From Flectonema sp. DT1601 (Eukaryota > Euglenozoa > Diplonemea > Diplonemida > Diplonemidae), in contig OZ025797.1 of the NCBI GenBank assembly GCA_964019425.1, positions 558,001 through 622,000 on the forward strand: a DNA stretch of 64,000 nucleotides, written 5' to 3'. Shown piece after piece: positions 54,641-64,000 of the stretch (position 1 is its first letter; the number at the start of each line of letters is the position of its first letter). Both the position numbers and the translations under genes were made by a program. Below the pieces are notes generated by a model. That model was not told where the DNA came from and made no database searches. It saw only the letters and a list, made by a program, of their open reading frames with translations.

Positions 54641-56962
54641 CTAATCGAGGTCTCGATCGTGCATAGCAGAAGACCCAACAGCGTCATCAATCTTCGCATA
54701 TTCAATAACAAGATGTCTAGAGTAGATATGAGTGTTGGACAGCTTCTGTCTGGCATTTGCTGCCTCTTGAGCGCTCGTAAATTCAACGAAAGCGAATCCT
54801 CGATGAGGACGTTTTGCAGCTCCAGTGCCAGAAGCACCAATTGCTTTACGAGGAAGACGAACAGACTTAACCTGACTGAACGCAGAGAACAAGTTAGCAA
54901 TGTCTTTTCTAGTTGCTTCAAAGGGAACGTTTTTAATTGTGAGTTTGAGTGGATTGCAACCTTCAGGGCAGTCAGTTGAAACTGTTTTCTTATTTTGTTT
55001 GCTATCTTTAGCGAACTCTACAGACAGGTGTCGCTGCATCAAAACCTTACCCTGAAGCTGTGTCATCGCCTTAGCCGCCGTCTTGTGGTTTTTAAGTTGA
55101 ACGAATGCGTAACCCTTCGTCTTCCTCTCTGTGTCTAAAGGTAAGCTGATGGATTTAATGTGAGAATCCTTATCAACACAAGACTGGAGAAGTCTTTCAA
55201 GGTCTACCTGAGAGATATTAAAAGCGATGTTAGTGATGTATAAAGTCTTCTTATCTTCGTCAAATATATCTGTCGAGGATTCGGTTGTTGGATTCTCAGC
55301 TTTAGTTCTGTTTGTCTCTTCTCTCTTCTTGTCGCGAATCTTTTCATCGACGTCCTTCAATGCTCCAACAGGAGCCCACTCAAGGAATAAAGGAACTTTA
55401 TTAAATAATCGAAATGCGAGTTTTCGGAATGCAACTTTCGCTTCCTGAGCCGTCAAGTAACTAACCAGAGCGATGGTAGTATCCGGAGGGGCGACTACCC
55501 GTTCGACTGCTCCGAATCCGTCAAACAATGCAGTAACGTCTCTTATGTTTGTGTTCTTAGGGATGTTCTTAACTAATATTATTCTATCTGATCGTTGCTT
55601 TACTCTACTAGAGTCTGTTAAGGCAGAGAGGTCGAGACCTTCTTCACTAAATATTTCTTTTACTTCACTTGTTAAGTGTGCCTCACCCATTGCAAGACGA
55701 GTAGCAATATTCTCAGCATTTACATCAACAAGCTCACTCTTATCAACTTTCAGTCTTTTTGAGAGAGCGGCAGCGACGGTATCTCCCGACATGAACACAC
55801 TGTTCCAAGAGCCTTCATTACCTCTCTCAGCCTTTTGTTTTAATTCTTTCATTCGCTTGTACGAACTCTTTGCGCTTGACGTGTCTTCCGATTCGAAAGG
55901 GTTTGCCTTACCAGCCTGAATGACTAACATACGACCTTGAAAAAATGATCCTGCTAAATCTTCATAAGCTTTAACAGCATGTTCAGGAAGACTAAATTGA
56001 ATAAACCCAACACCCTTTGATTGTTTACTATCACGAGTTAGTGGAATGTGAGCCTCAACAATCGGTCCAATTCTTTCAAAAAACTTTCTGAGTTCCTCTT
56101 CTGTTGTAGAATACGGTAAGTTTGATACGAACAACCGACCGCTTTCTGAGATGATCTCTTCGTTGTCTTCGTCTTCAAGTTTTTGAAGAGCGGGGATGTC
56201 ATTAATTTGAATAGTTGATTTCCTTGTTGTTGTTTTCTTATTTATGTCTTCCTTTAATCTTTTTGACGGTGATGATCCCGGAGAAGGTGGAGGGGGGTCT
56301 TTACTTTTTTGTTTCGATTTAAAGAAATCCATGTCAGACATGGTCTGTAGTTTTTGCTGACGATCTCTCTCATCGTCGGAATCGAGAGAAAGCGCTTCAG
56401 ACTTTGTGGGTGAGGGAGGAGGCGATTCAGAATCAGATTCCTGGTTAATAATATCACCCGGTCCTTCCATGTCGTTTTCCCAAATACGTCGGCTGGAACC
56501 TTTTCCTATTTCCATAAACGCTTTGATGGAGTCTTCTTTATTTTTATTCTTCAATCTGTTTTTCTTTTCCATCTCAGCTACTTCCTTGTCATGCTCTGCC
56601 TTTCGAGCTGCAATCGCAGCCTGTTCTTCAGCTTGTTTTTGATTACGCTTTTCTTCTAACTTCTTCTTAGTGTGTTTACTCCAGGCCTTTTTATTCGCTT
56701 CTTCATCACCGTACCGGACGGCAAATTCAACGGTGAGTCGTGCGGTTCCTAAGAAAGCTTTGTTAAGTTTTTTTACTGCCGCCTCCGCTTGTTCGGATGT
56801 CTTGTATCCCAGGAATGCCATCCTCGGGCGACCACTTCCCTGACTTTTGATGACCGCACAATCCGTAACTTCACCGCATCCTCCGAAAAGTTCCTTTAAT
56901 CTTTTTATATCAACCTTACTAGGTAGGCCAACCACTCGAACTCGAGTGGTTTCCTCTGCCAT
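54641..56962 (-). CDS. RBM19: RBM19/Mrd1 ribosome-biogenesis protein with five RRMs
   Basis: The protein has 773 residues from the ATG at 56962. RRM1 is at about 7-85 (RVRVVGLP) and is followed by a Lys/Glu-rich helix. A Ser/Pro-rich acidic linker leads to RRM2 near 275-350 (GRLFVSNLP, GVGFIQF). RRM3, degenerate, is near 465-535 (RIILVKNIP). RRM4 is near 575-655 (KTLYITNIAFN, GYAFVQL). RRM5 is near 675-765 (LKLTIKNVPFEA, RGFAFVEF). Five RRMs match yeast Mrd1 (human RBM19 has six). The protein is needed in the SSU processome for pre-rRNA cleavage at A0-A2. It contains no intron, unlike the kinases nearby. Confidence 0.93.
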   Translation of the reverse strand: MAEETTRVRVVGLPSKVDIKRLKELFGGCGEVTDCAVIKSQGSGRPRMAFLGYKTSEQAEAAVKKLNKAFLGTARLTVEFAVRYGDEEANKKAWSKHTKKKLEEKRNQKQAEEQAAIAARKAEHDKEVAEMEKKNRLKNKNKEDSIKAFMEIGKGSSRRIWENDMEGPGDIINQESDSESPPPSPTKSEALSLDSDDERDRQQKLQTMSDMDFFKSKQKSKDPPPPSPGSSPSKRLKEDINKKTTTRKSTIQINDIPALQKLEDEDNEEIISESGRLFVSNLPYSTTEEELRKFFERIGPIVEAHIPLTRDSKQSKGVGFIQFSLPEHAVKAYEDLAGSFFQGRMLVIQAGKANPFESEDTSSAKSSYKRMKELKQKAERGNEGSWNSVFMSGDTVAAALSKRLKVDKSELVDVNAENIATRLAMGEAHLTSEVKEIFSEEGLDLSALTDSSRVKQRSDRIILVKNIPKNTNIRDVTALFDGFGAVERVVAPPDTTIALVSYLTAQEAKVAFRKLAFRLFNKVPLFLEWAPVGALKDVDEKIRDKKREETNRTKAENPTTESSTDIFDEDKKTLYITNIAFNISQVDLERLLQSCVDKDSHIKSISLPLDTERKTKGYAFVQLKNHKTAAKAMTQLQGKVLMQRHLSVEFAKDSKQNKKTVSTDCPEGCNPLKLTIKNVPFEATRKDIANLFSAFSQVKSVRLPRKAIGASGTGAAKRPHRGFAFVEFTSAQEAANARQKLSNTHIYSRHLVIEYAKIDDAVGSSAMHDRDLD

Positions 56963-58755
56963 GTTCTTGTGTTGGCTGGTGGGGAATTGTTTTCAAATAA
57001 TTATCAAAAGATCTGTACATCACGAAGTAAGAAGGAAGAATAATAAAAAACATCCATTCACATGTTTGCTAACAGAAAGCTTGCAGTGAAGAATTGATAG
57101 TTTATGATTCGTCATCAGATGACAAACAGAACAAACAAGTATCGATTTCTTGTTTGTTCTGTTTGCCGAAGAGACGGCAACAGAAGTCTAAAGGGAAGGA
57201 AGGTTCGCACTGCTCAGCAGGAAACCCAAGATATACGTCAAGAGTATTTTTGACCAAAAGAAAACATCTAAGAGTCGAAAGAACAGCTGTAGTGACTAAC
57301 CAGTTTTAAGAAGAGAACTTCAACATGGAAGGTACTCTCTGATATTAATCACGTGTTAAATCAGAAAGTAATGATGTCAGCTAAGGACGCAGCAGACTAA
57401 ATGATAAAGGACAAGAATAACGTAGAAAAGGTAAATAAGAAAGATATGAGGACATGTCAAAAGTCTGGTGTGGGATCTCACTTTACTCGTGATCTTTGTT
57501 TACAAAAAGAAATCCTGCATTTTTTGCTTGTGTTACAACAGACTTGTTGAGGTTCATTATCATGTAGAAGAGTTTAAGAGACAGAATGCAGTCTATTCAG
57601 AAAACACTTCTGACACGGAGATTATAACACTTGATTATAAGGTTCCCTACCACAAGAGTCATGATCACAGTACAGTTGTCTGGGTATAACTATGCATTTC
57701 AAGTTGCACAATGGACTCAACAGCAATTGACTTTCTCCTGCCGCATACAAATCAACTCAAAGCTGATGGAACTCTTCCGAGAGTTACTCAGAACTCTTGC
57801 GATCAGAATGTGATACGTCCAAAGGAAACGCAAAAAGTGTAGAACGTGGTGCTAAAAACTAATAATAATCATCACGTTAAAAGTATTATTTTACCGATAA
57901 TTCCATTTATTTTTATAATGAAAGATTAGAATACAGATTTAGGGGATGATACTTTTAGCAAGGCTGCATATGTTACGTTTGAGTTTCTCTGTAGCCACAA
58001 GCAAGTTCTCCGTAAGCCCAAGCAAAAAATGCAGGATTGTGATGCGTAACTTAGCCTTTTAAAGTAACTATTGGCCCGGGGGGAAGACTGTTTGATTAGG
58101 TGCATACGAATATAAATCTCTGTATTGTATCAGAACTCAATAATAAAATTAAAAAACTCATGACTTGCTAGTTCGTAGCACACTACGTAGCACTCACCTT
58201 AAATAAATTAAGGTAGTAATGTCCAAAATAAGTTGGAATAATATGAGAGGATTACGTAGTTCAACATTAAATGTTGGGGCATCAACAGGTTTAGAGTGAG
58301 AGAATTTTAATGGCAAAGTCCAGAGTGGGGAGGTTTTACCTAAATAATACCATCTTCTGTGTCCTTCTAAGTTCTATGCGAGAACTACAAGAGATCTTTG
58401 ACATGTTCTCATATTGAAAAGAGAGGGGGGGCCGGGGGGTAACTTGATACTAATATTAAATGGAAAGCAACTTGAAACTGGCAAAAACGAGAATAGGGTT
58501 CGGCCAAACCTGGTTGCAATATAAGAAATCAACAGTTGGTATCGATAGAAAATCCCATATGTGCTGTCGAATATGGGGATTCGGGGGCCACGTACTACAG
58601 GTTGAGCACCCCATGCCCTGTAGCCCGTTACAGCTTAAAATAGTATTCCTTCACACTTCAAAGGTAAATAAATATTAAAGGAAAATTAAAAAAAGAAAAC
58701 TATTTTTGCAAAAATAATAAAAGAAATAAAGAATAAAAATAAAATATAAATTATT
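56963..58755. other. Intergenic with a strong hairpin and dispersed repeat blocks
   Basis: No gene is supported. A perfect 17-bp inverted repeat sits at 57123-57139/57149-57165. Blocks at 58039-58072 and 58168-58186 match 8111-7893 in inverted orientation. The distal part (from about 58000) may be the 3' UTR or flank of the Penelope-like element. Confidence 0.5.
57123..57165. repeat. Perfect 17-bp inverted repeat (hairpin), 9-nt loop
   Basis: The arms CAAACAGAACAAACAAG and its exact complement flank TATCGATTT. The hairpin lies 161 bp upstream of the RBM19-like start codon. It could be a palindromic regulatory site, an RNA hairpin or a relic of an inverted-repeat element. Confidence 0.8.
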
Positions 58756-61700
58756 TCTGGTTCGTAGCACACTACCAGTGGAGCACATCTCGCAATACTT
58801 TGCTGCGAGTGATAATTAACTACGTTCGCTTTGCTCTCGAAAGACTGTACAATGAGTTTGGTGTGATCTTAAGCCTCGTAAATTAAATTGTCTTCCGGCC
58901 TGAGATTCCGTGGCACCACACGCAGTACAGATGAATAATCCCAAACAACTCAAACAAACATCATAATCACAGTCTTTTTGTCTACATTGGAATGCAAGAT
59001 TATAAGTGGTTTGTGGCATGTTGCGATCACAGATATTACAGTACATATTACTACTTACCTTCGCAAATTTCAGGTTGTGTCTTGCTGGACATAAGTGGAG
59101 CTCTTCTTTAAAGATTAGAATGTCTGAATCTTCTAATAAATTAATAAGTACATCCACAACTAGCTCTTCATCAATCGTATTAGAACTTGAGGAAGTAGTT
59201 GAGGAAGATGAATCGGAAGAGGTCACAGATACGGTTTCTGAGGTTAAATCTGAGCAACTTGACATTGTTGTGGCTGCTTTCATTTTGATCTCATCGAAGT
59301 ACCAGTAATGCAACAGTTCGTAAACATCATAATTAACGTTGTCGAAGGTTAAAAGGTTCATAGTGGCACCCGCTTTCGATAGAAGAGTATCAGCGTCGAC
59401 AAAATTAGGACACATTTTCGCTAATTCAGGTACTATTAAATTCATGAAAGCCTCATAATTCCATTGCGACATAGTAAATATGGTGCATTGTTTTCCGTGA
59501 CTTCTCGGTAAAATTGGCATATAGTGCTCAGAAGTAGTATGGTACGCCATTACACCGATCGTACCCCAAAAATATGTATCTTGTGTACTGGCTGGGGAAA
59601 TCCATCGTAAACTTTTTTCCTGCACGCTATTAATAGTGATTAGTATTAAAGAACAACCCATTTCATCTAAGAAAGCTTGAATATACACATGATCTGTATA
59701 TGTATTACTGTCAAGTACATCTTCTGTGAATTTTTCATAATCTGTGTCTACAAAACTTTGGTATTGCGCCTTCTTTAAAGTCAGTCTACGATGTATAACT
59801 CTACGTACCCATTCAGCGTTTATGACTCCATTTTGACAAATTATTAGTGCCATAGATTCAAAGAAACAATTACCTGCTGTGTTTACCGAGGGTATTGTTA
59901 AGTCCCAGTCCATAGTTTCTAGTAGAGTTTTCATATCCCGAAACGTAAAATAAGAAACCAACTCGTCCAAATGTCCCAGATTCACCTTGGCATCCGAATT
60001 GGTAGGGGATGACAATTTTTGAACTAGGACAGCTGTTCTGTCGGTTTCAATTTCATCTTTTTCGATGGGCGGGTACGTTATATAGTTTCTTTCACCAGTC
60101 GGGTAGTAATAATCTTTCTTCAAGCCTTCAAGGATCCGGTAGAAAAGATTGATGCATCTTTTATTGACAAAAGGATATTCTTCATAGAATTCGTCACAAA
60201 ATTCCTTGTAGCCGGTTGATATGTGATGCTTTTTAAATTTTCTAGTAATCATCCGATAAATTATCCATTCAAACTCTATTAGTAGGTCAGAGAGGTTGTT
60301 ACAAATCATGCTGGCTCTATACATCGCTCCTTTAACTATACCTTTGGGTATGGAATCAGGCATCGTGGAGTCTGCATGCACGTACTGTAAAGGTTTGAAG
60401 TTCCACTCTTTCCGATGAACGGAGAGACGAATAAATTTCTTTTTCACTTTCACTTCTTCCCTTGCAATGTCTTCCTCGACCCGTATCCGTGCACCAAGAA
60501 ACACCACATCATTACTATCTAGGGAGGTATCTTTGTAGTCCATGCCGTACATCTTTTGCGGCGGTGGTTTTGTCCCCCAGCATAAAAAATCATCAATATA
60601 TCTTACTGTTAAAGTATGTGACTTCGCAATTTCCAGAGTTGACTGTTCTATAAATTTCTTCTCAACTGCATAACAATACAAGTTAGCTAGAAGCGGGGAG
60701 GCATTACCACCCATGGGTATCCCTTTCGTTTGACGGTAGCATTGATGACTACCAATCGGTTGGATTAAAGAATAGTCGATACACATGTCAATTAGTTTAC
60801 CAATCATTTCGGAAGTGTATTCCTTTGTGTTTGCATCAACTCCGTCTGTGAAAAAGAAAGTCTTGGACTTTCCACGTGCTCTGCTATTTCGTGCAATATG
60901 TTTCTTACCGGAAAATCTAAAAGCTTCATCTACTGCTTCTTTGCAATTTCGTTTAAGTACCTTATGCTTCAGGTTGCTGTACATGGTGGTGAAGTCATAA
61001 GTTTTGGGTTCAGCGTATTTTAAAAATTCAGGGTAGTTGGATTTAATCCGTTGTATTACCTCATCTACTGAGTCAACAATAAAATATTTTCTAACACCAG
61101 TCTTTACATATTCCATATGGTCCTTTGATTTTAGTGTGAGCAGTATTAACTTAATAATTCCAGTAAGTTCTTGTTGAGCGTGTGTCATTACATTGGATCG
61201 AAAAACTCTCTCTCTTGTATTGGTCACCTTCTTTGATTCGTCAGTCTCTTTGTCAGGTTCATTCGTTTCCTCAATCAAAGTTTCACAGTTGACAGAAGTA
61301 CCTGCAATCCATCTAAGGCGGATGTCTGGGATCTTATGCAGTTTAAAAATCCCATATAAGTACGGCACTGCGCCAGTGATTTTTGGAAATTTGAGTTCCT
61401 TATTTGTTTTCATTAACCCGTCTGTTAATACATTTTCTACTTGTTCGTAACTTTCCATTTCATTTTTCAATAGCTCACAATAATAAGCTTTGCACATTAC
61501 TGCGCAATCATGTCTTGCTTTATCCACTGGGAGGAATAGGACATGTTTTTTTAGGTCCTTTAATTCTCTCATACACTTTGCTAAAGTTGCATCGTTGGGT
61601 AAGGGTTTTAATTGTATTTGTGAAGTGAATTCTTCCTTCAGCCATCTATTTAAGACTTCGGCGTTTGCTTCTCTGTCGCTTTTAGTTGTCCCAATCATGA

Positions 61701-63110
61701 ATCTCGTTACTTTTTCGGTAAATCTATCAGCTGCTTCATGAAGTTCTTGTGTCATCTCATGTTGTGAACAGTGAATACGGTAAAGCATTCCTAACTTTAG
61801 TACCTCTTTTAGTTGATCACTACATTTCAAAGAAGAACAATGTCCTGCAACATGTTTGGTATTACAATTATCTTCTTTGTATTGATAACAAGGACATTGT
61901 TTATCATTTAGTGGAGGTGACTTTTCTAACTCAATCGTATTTGTGTTAAATATTTTCGATCCTAAAGTTCTGCTGAGTCCATAGGATGTTTTGGTAGGTA
62001 AACCAGAGGGTAGTAACTTCTTATACTTTTCTTTTATGAATACTGCATTAAAGTCCATTTTCTTCACACAAGGGTGCAGCATCTTCAGACAAAACCAGTG
62101 GCAATCAACCACACGATTCTTTTTTCTTTCTCTTTTAATTTTAAGAGCCTCGTTGAGTGCTACAATGATTGCTTGCATTTTATTATTTTCTTTCACTTCG
62201 TGACTTGCAAATCTTCGGATCCAGTGAAACATTCGTGAAATTCTTGTGAAAGACCAGTCTTTAATAACTTCAACATTAAGTGCTTCAAGATTGCATAAAT
62301 GCTGTAGTTGTTTCCTTAAGCCATAGAATAGGCGAAACTTTGGGTTCGGTCCGACATCAGTGATGATCACTCGACCATTATTTATTTTCGTCCAATTTGA
62401 AGGGGGTTCGTTAGTATTCTTTTTCCGTCTTCTTCTTTTTATCTTTTCCGTCGGGACTTTCGTTCGTGTGGATGCTTTTTTGTTATTTTGTACTTTCTTC
62501 TTTCCCAGTATATTATAATGCGGTTTGAAATGACTGATCCAAAACCTCTCGGCTGGGTCAGCCATATTACGGAATAGGAAACTGTTGTTTTTCAGGAAGT
62601 CGGGTTCATTAATTACTTCCAGTGTCACTGGGAATAATGGATATTTTCTCTTACGTATGAATTTGTATAATGGTTGAGTACATTTCCCCTGTACTGAGCG
62701 ATTGCTCCAGTGTTGTTTTTCTCGATCTCTCGCAGTTTTATAAGTTTGACCAACATAACGGATATGTCCTCTCTCACACAATAAACCATAAATTACACCT
62801 TTACAATCTTGAGGCTGTGCTTCAAAAGAGAGTCCACGTTGTTGGCGTGCTGTCCTTAACTTCTTTGAATAGTTCTGTTCAAACTTTCGTCTTGCTTCTT
62901 TTAATGAAACTTCGTACTGATCATCTCTACGTTGGTTCTTTTCTAAGATCTTCCGGTCTTTAAATGCAACAGTGTGAACAGAACTTTCATCTTTGGCTCT
63001 GCGAACTACTGATTTGGCAATTCCAAACGGTATATGGTCAAGAGCTAAAGATAATTGGGATTTGGGAGGTGAAGTATTTTGGGATAAATTATAATTTTGC
63101 ATGAGTGTTA
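58756..63110 (-). mobile_element. Penelope-like retroelement with N-terminal GIY-YIG, full-length ORF
   Basis: The element carries a single long ORF (58816-63102, -). A repeat block at 58756-58774, 42 bp after the stop, recurs at 58168-58186 and, inverted, at 7911-7893, so it may mark the 3' non-coding part. Element ends and terminal repeats were not found. The intact ORF suggests recent activity. Having the GIY-YIG domain before the RT matches the permuted Naiad/Chlamys group of Penelope-like elements rather than canonical Penelope, Neptune or Poseidon. Confidence 0.8.
58816..63102 (-). CDS. Penelope-like polyprotein: GIY-YIG nuclease, RT, OTU-like protease, zinc finger
   Basis: The protein has 1,428 residues. 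Residues about 98-205 form a GIY-YIG nuclease: VIYGLLC and IRYVGQT, then Arg in TARDREKQHW, Glu in AERFWISHF and Asn in HYNIL. The RT shows LYGIFKLHKIP (about 590), TTMYSNL (about 708), GIPMGGNASPLLANLY (about 795) and the catalytic VRYIDDF (about 836). Downstream, near 1070-1210, an OTU-like cysteine protease is suggested by AGNCFFESMAL and a later His in SEHYMPI; the usual Asp before Gly is not seen. The C-terminus has a ZZ/C1-like zinc finger (CPARHNL, CNICDRN, CRQKDCDYDVCLSC). The enzyme would nick DNA and prime reverse transcription; protease and finger roles are unknown. Confidence 0.85.
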   Translation of the reverse strand: MQNYNLSQNTSPPKSQLSLALDHIPFGIAKSVVRRAKDESSVHTVAFKDRKILEKNQRRDDQYEVSLKEARRKFEQNYSKKLRTARQQRGLSFEAQPQDCKGVIYGLLCERGHIRYVGQTYKTARDREKQHWSNRSVQGKCTQPLYKFIRKRKYPLFPVTLEVINEPDFLKNNSFLFRNMADPAERFWISHFKPHYNILGKKKVQNNKKASTRTKVPTEKIKRRRRKKNTNEPPSNWTKINNGRVIITDVGPNPKFRLFYGLRKQLQHLCNLEALNVEVIKDWSFTRISRMFHWIRRFASHEVKENNKMQAIIVALNEALKIKRERKKNRVVDCHWFCLKMLHPCVKKMDFNAVFIKEKYKKLLPSGLPTKTSYGLSRTLGSKIFNTNTIELEKSPPLNDKQCPCYQYKEDNCNTKHVAGHCSSLKCSDQLKEVLKLGMLYRIHCSQHEMTQELHEAADRFTEKVTRFMIGTTKSDREANAEVLNRWLKEEFTSQIQLKPLPNDATLAKCMRELKDLKKHVLFLPVDKARHDCAVMCKAYYCELLKNEMESYEQVENVLTDGLMKTNKELKFPKITGAVPYLYGIFKLHKIPDIRLRWIAGTSVNCETLIEETNEPDKETDESKKVTNTRERVFRSNVMTHAQQELTGIIKLILLTLKSKDHMEYVKTGVRKYFIVDSVDEVIQRIKSNYPEFLKYAEPKTYDFTTMYSNLKHKVLKRNCKEAVDEAFRFSGKKHIARNSRARGKSKTFFFTDGVDANTKEYTSEMIGKLIDMCIDYSLIQPIGSHQCYRQTKGIPMGGNASPLLANLYCYAVEKKFIEQSTLEIAKSHTLTVRYIDDFLCWGTKPPPQKMYGMDYKDTSLDSNDVVFLGARIRVEEDIAREEVKVKKKFIRLSVHRKEWNFKPLQYVHADSTMPDSIPKGIVKGAMYRASMICNNLSDLLIEFEWIIYRMITRKFKKHHISTGYKEFCDEFYEEYPFVNKRCINLFYRILEGLKKDYYYPTGERNYITYPPIEKDEIETDRTAVLVQKLSSPTNSDAKVNLGHLDELVSYFTFRDMKTLLETMDWDLTIPSVNTAGNCFFESMALIICQNGVINAEWVRRVIHRRLTLKKAQYQSFVDTDYEKFTEDVLDSNTYTDHVYIQAFLDEMGCSLILITINSVQEKSLRWISPASTQDTYFWGTIGVMAYHTTSEHYMPILPRSHGKQCTIFTMSQWNYEAFMNLIVPELAKMCPNFVDADTLLSKAGATMNLLTFDNVNYDVYELLHYWYFDEIKMKAATTMSSCSDLTSETVSVTSSDSSSSTTSSSSNTIDEELVVDVLINLLEDSDILIFKEELHLCPARHNLKFAKVSSNMYCNICDRNMPQTTYNLAFQCRQKDCDYDVCLSCLGLFICTACGATESQAGRQFNLRGLRSHQTHCTVFREQSERS

Positions 63111-64000
63111 TTAATAAAGGTAACTGTTAACTCTAAAATAGTTAACTATTTTTTTGGGAAGCTTGACCCTAAAACTGCTTTTTTAAGAAAATAAAAATAG
63201 TAAAAATTAAATAAAAATAATGAAAAGAGATTAAAGCTTTCTCAAGAAGGCTAAGGAAATGAAAGGGAAAAAGGTTGTCAGGGGATTATTGAAAGCAGGG
63301 GATGAAGGTCGGGTCAGGGCTACTTCCCAGCCACAAAACCTTCATCCTAAAACCCCTGCAGCACTTGATGACTGCTCCTCATCTAATATGGGATCTAACC
63401 TACTAGTCCGCAGACGACTACCCTACTGACGGTGTTCCTATTAGTCAGTCAATAGTGTCCATCTACGACAGCGGGTCATCAAATACACAAGATAATAGAA
63501 AGAGAAAGAAAAGAGAGAATTGACTAACCCTGTACTGAACAACCATCTCAGAACGGAAGACGGTTGTTGACAATAAATATTTATTGAACATTTTAAAAAA
63601 ATAAAAAAATAAAGAAGTAAACTTAAACTTAATCTTCGTTGAAGATCTCGAAATTAATTCGTACTCATATCTCTGAATAAGGTACATAATATTATGTGTC
63701 CCAAATTCCAATTAAAATTCATAGTAATTCATCATGGCGGTACATTTGTACTCCGAATCAGCCAAATTATTCAGTACCAATTGGTACTTAGGACTAAGTA
63801 TACAGCTTTGAATTGTATATACTCTTCTTAGCTGCAACTGCCTCTAAATAAACATTTAAAATCAACCAAATTATTATTGAAAAACACAGTAGAAACGATT
63901 ATAACTTTAAAACAAATTTCTTCCAAACAAACGAACGATAACCAACCGAAGATACGCCCTTAAAGAAACAGGTAACAAAAGCTACCGTTTAGTTCAAATC
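63103..64000. other. Right-hand flank, no supported gene
   Basis: No gene is seen. A nested inverted repeat lies at 63295-63359 (arms GATGAAGGT/ACCTTCATC and GCAGGGG/CCCCTGC). On the minus strand near 63375-63440 is a weak tRNA-like string with B-box-like GGTTAGATCCC. Both may belong to a tRNA-derived SINE. Confidence 0.4.

Noticed and set aside
23362-63102. A polycistronic or operon-like unit, since all these genes share one strand
   Set aside because: Intergenic gaps are often over 1 kb, functions are unrelated, and individual genes have their own introns.

Overview
This window is eukaryotic nuclear DNA. Host genes have short GT-AG introns (about 70-200 nt, four in one kinase gene). Intergenic DNA is AT-rich with long homopolymer runs, and several classes of eukaryotic transposon are present. 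The species cannot be named from the sequence. An ankyrin-ClpB protein of the SKD3/CLPB type and an RNF213-type AAA+ giant would fit an animal relative (holozoan). A tyrosine-recombinase retroelement with the gag-YR-RT-RH order of VIPER recalls kinetoplastids, but the cis-spliced introns argue against that group. I treat it as an unplaced, probably unicellular eukaryote.

Layout. 1-7269 (+): the 3' part of a giant gene joining an RNF213-like double AAA+ core, a sacsin/No-Vein-type GHKL ATPase and a BMT5-like methyltransferase. 7270-23360: a convergent intergenic region full of mobile DNA. It holds dispersed repeats, a two-exon HNH-like gene, a fossil YR retroelement carrying a piece of 28S rRNA, a tRNA-derived SINE, a LINE with two open frames, a tRNA-Cys-like relic and a piggyBac remnant. 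23362-43410 (-): host genes for an MCTP-like C2/ZZ protein, NOP53, an alpha/beta hydrolase, an unknown membrane protein, a NEK kinase, a CIPK/SNF1-like kinase and a CS-domain cyclophilin. The 35.7-40.9 kb part of this stretch is dominated by poly(T)/poly(A).

44.2-47.6 kb: two nearly identical 499-bp repeats, a third internally deleted copy, and a 2-kb terminal-inverted-repeat element of unknown family abutting it. 47.7-57 kb (-): a possible mitochondrial zinc-ribbon subunit, a small unknown ORF, the SKD3-like disaggregase, a PLP-dependent D-cysteine desulfhydrase/ACC deaminase-like enzyme, and the 5-RRM ribosome factor RBM19/Mrd1. 58.8-63.1 kb (-): a full-length Penelope-like element with an N-terminal GIY-YIG domain, a reverse transcriptase, an OTU-like protease and a zinc finger.

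Together the host genes cover ribosome biogenesis (NOP53, RBM19), protein quality control (SKD3, cyclophilin), signalling (two kinases) and membrane contacts (MCTP-like). All host genes from 23 to 57 kb lie on the minus strand, but each looks like an independent gene. The most unusual items are the AAA+/GHKL/methyltransferase giant, the GIY-YIG/OTU Penelope-like element, the 28S fragment inside a retroelement, and the LINE/SINE pair with a shared tail.
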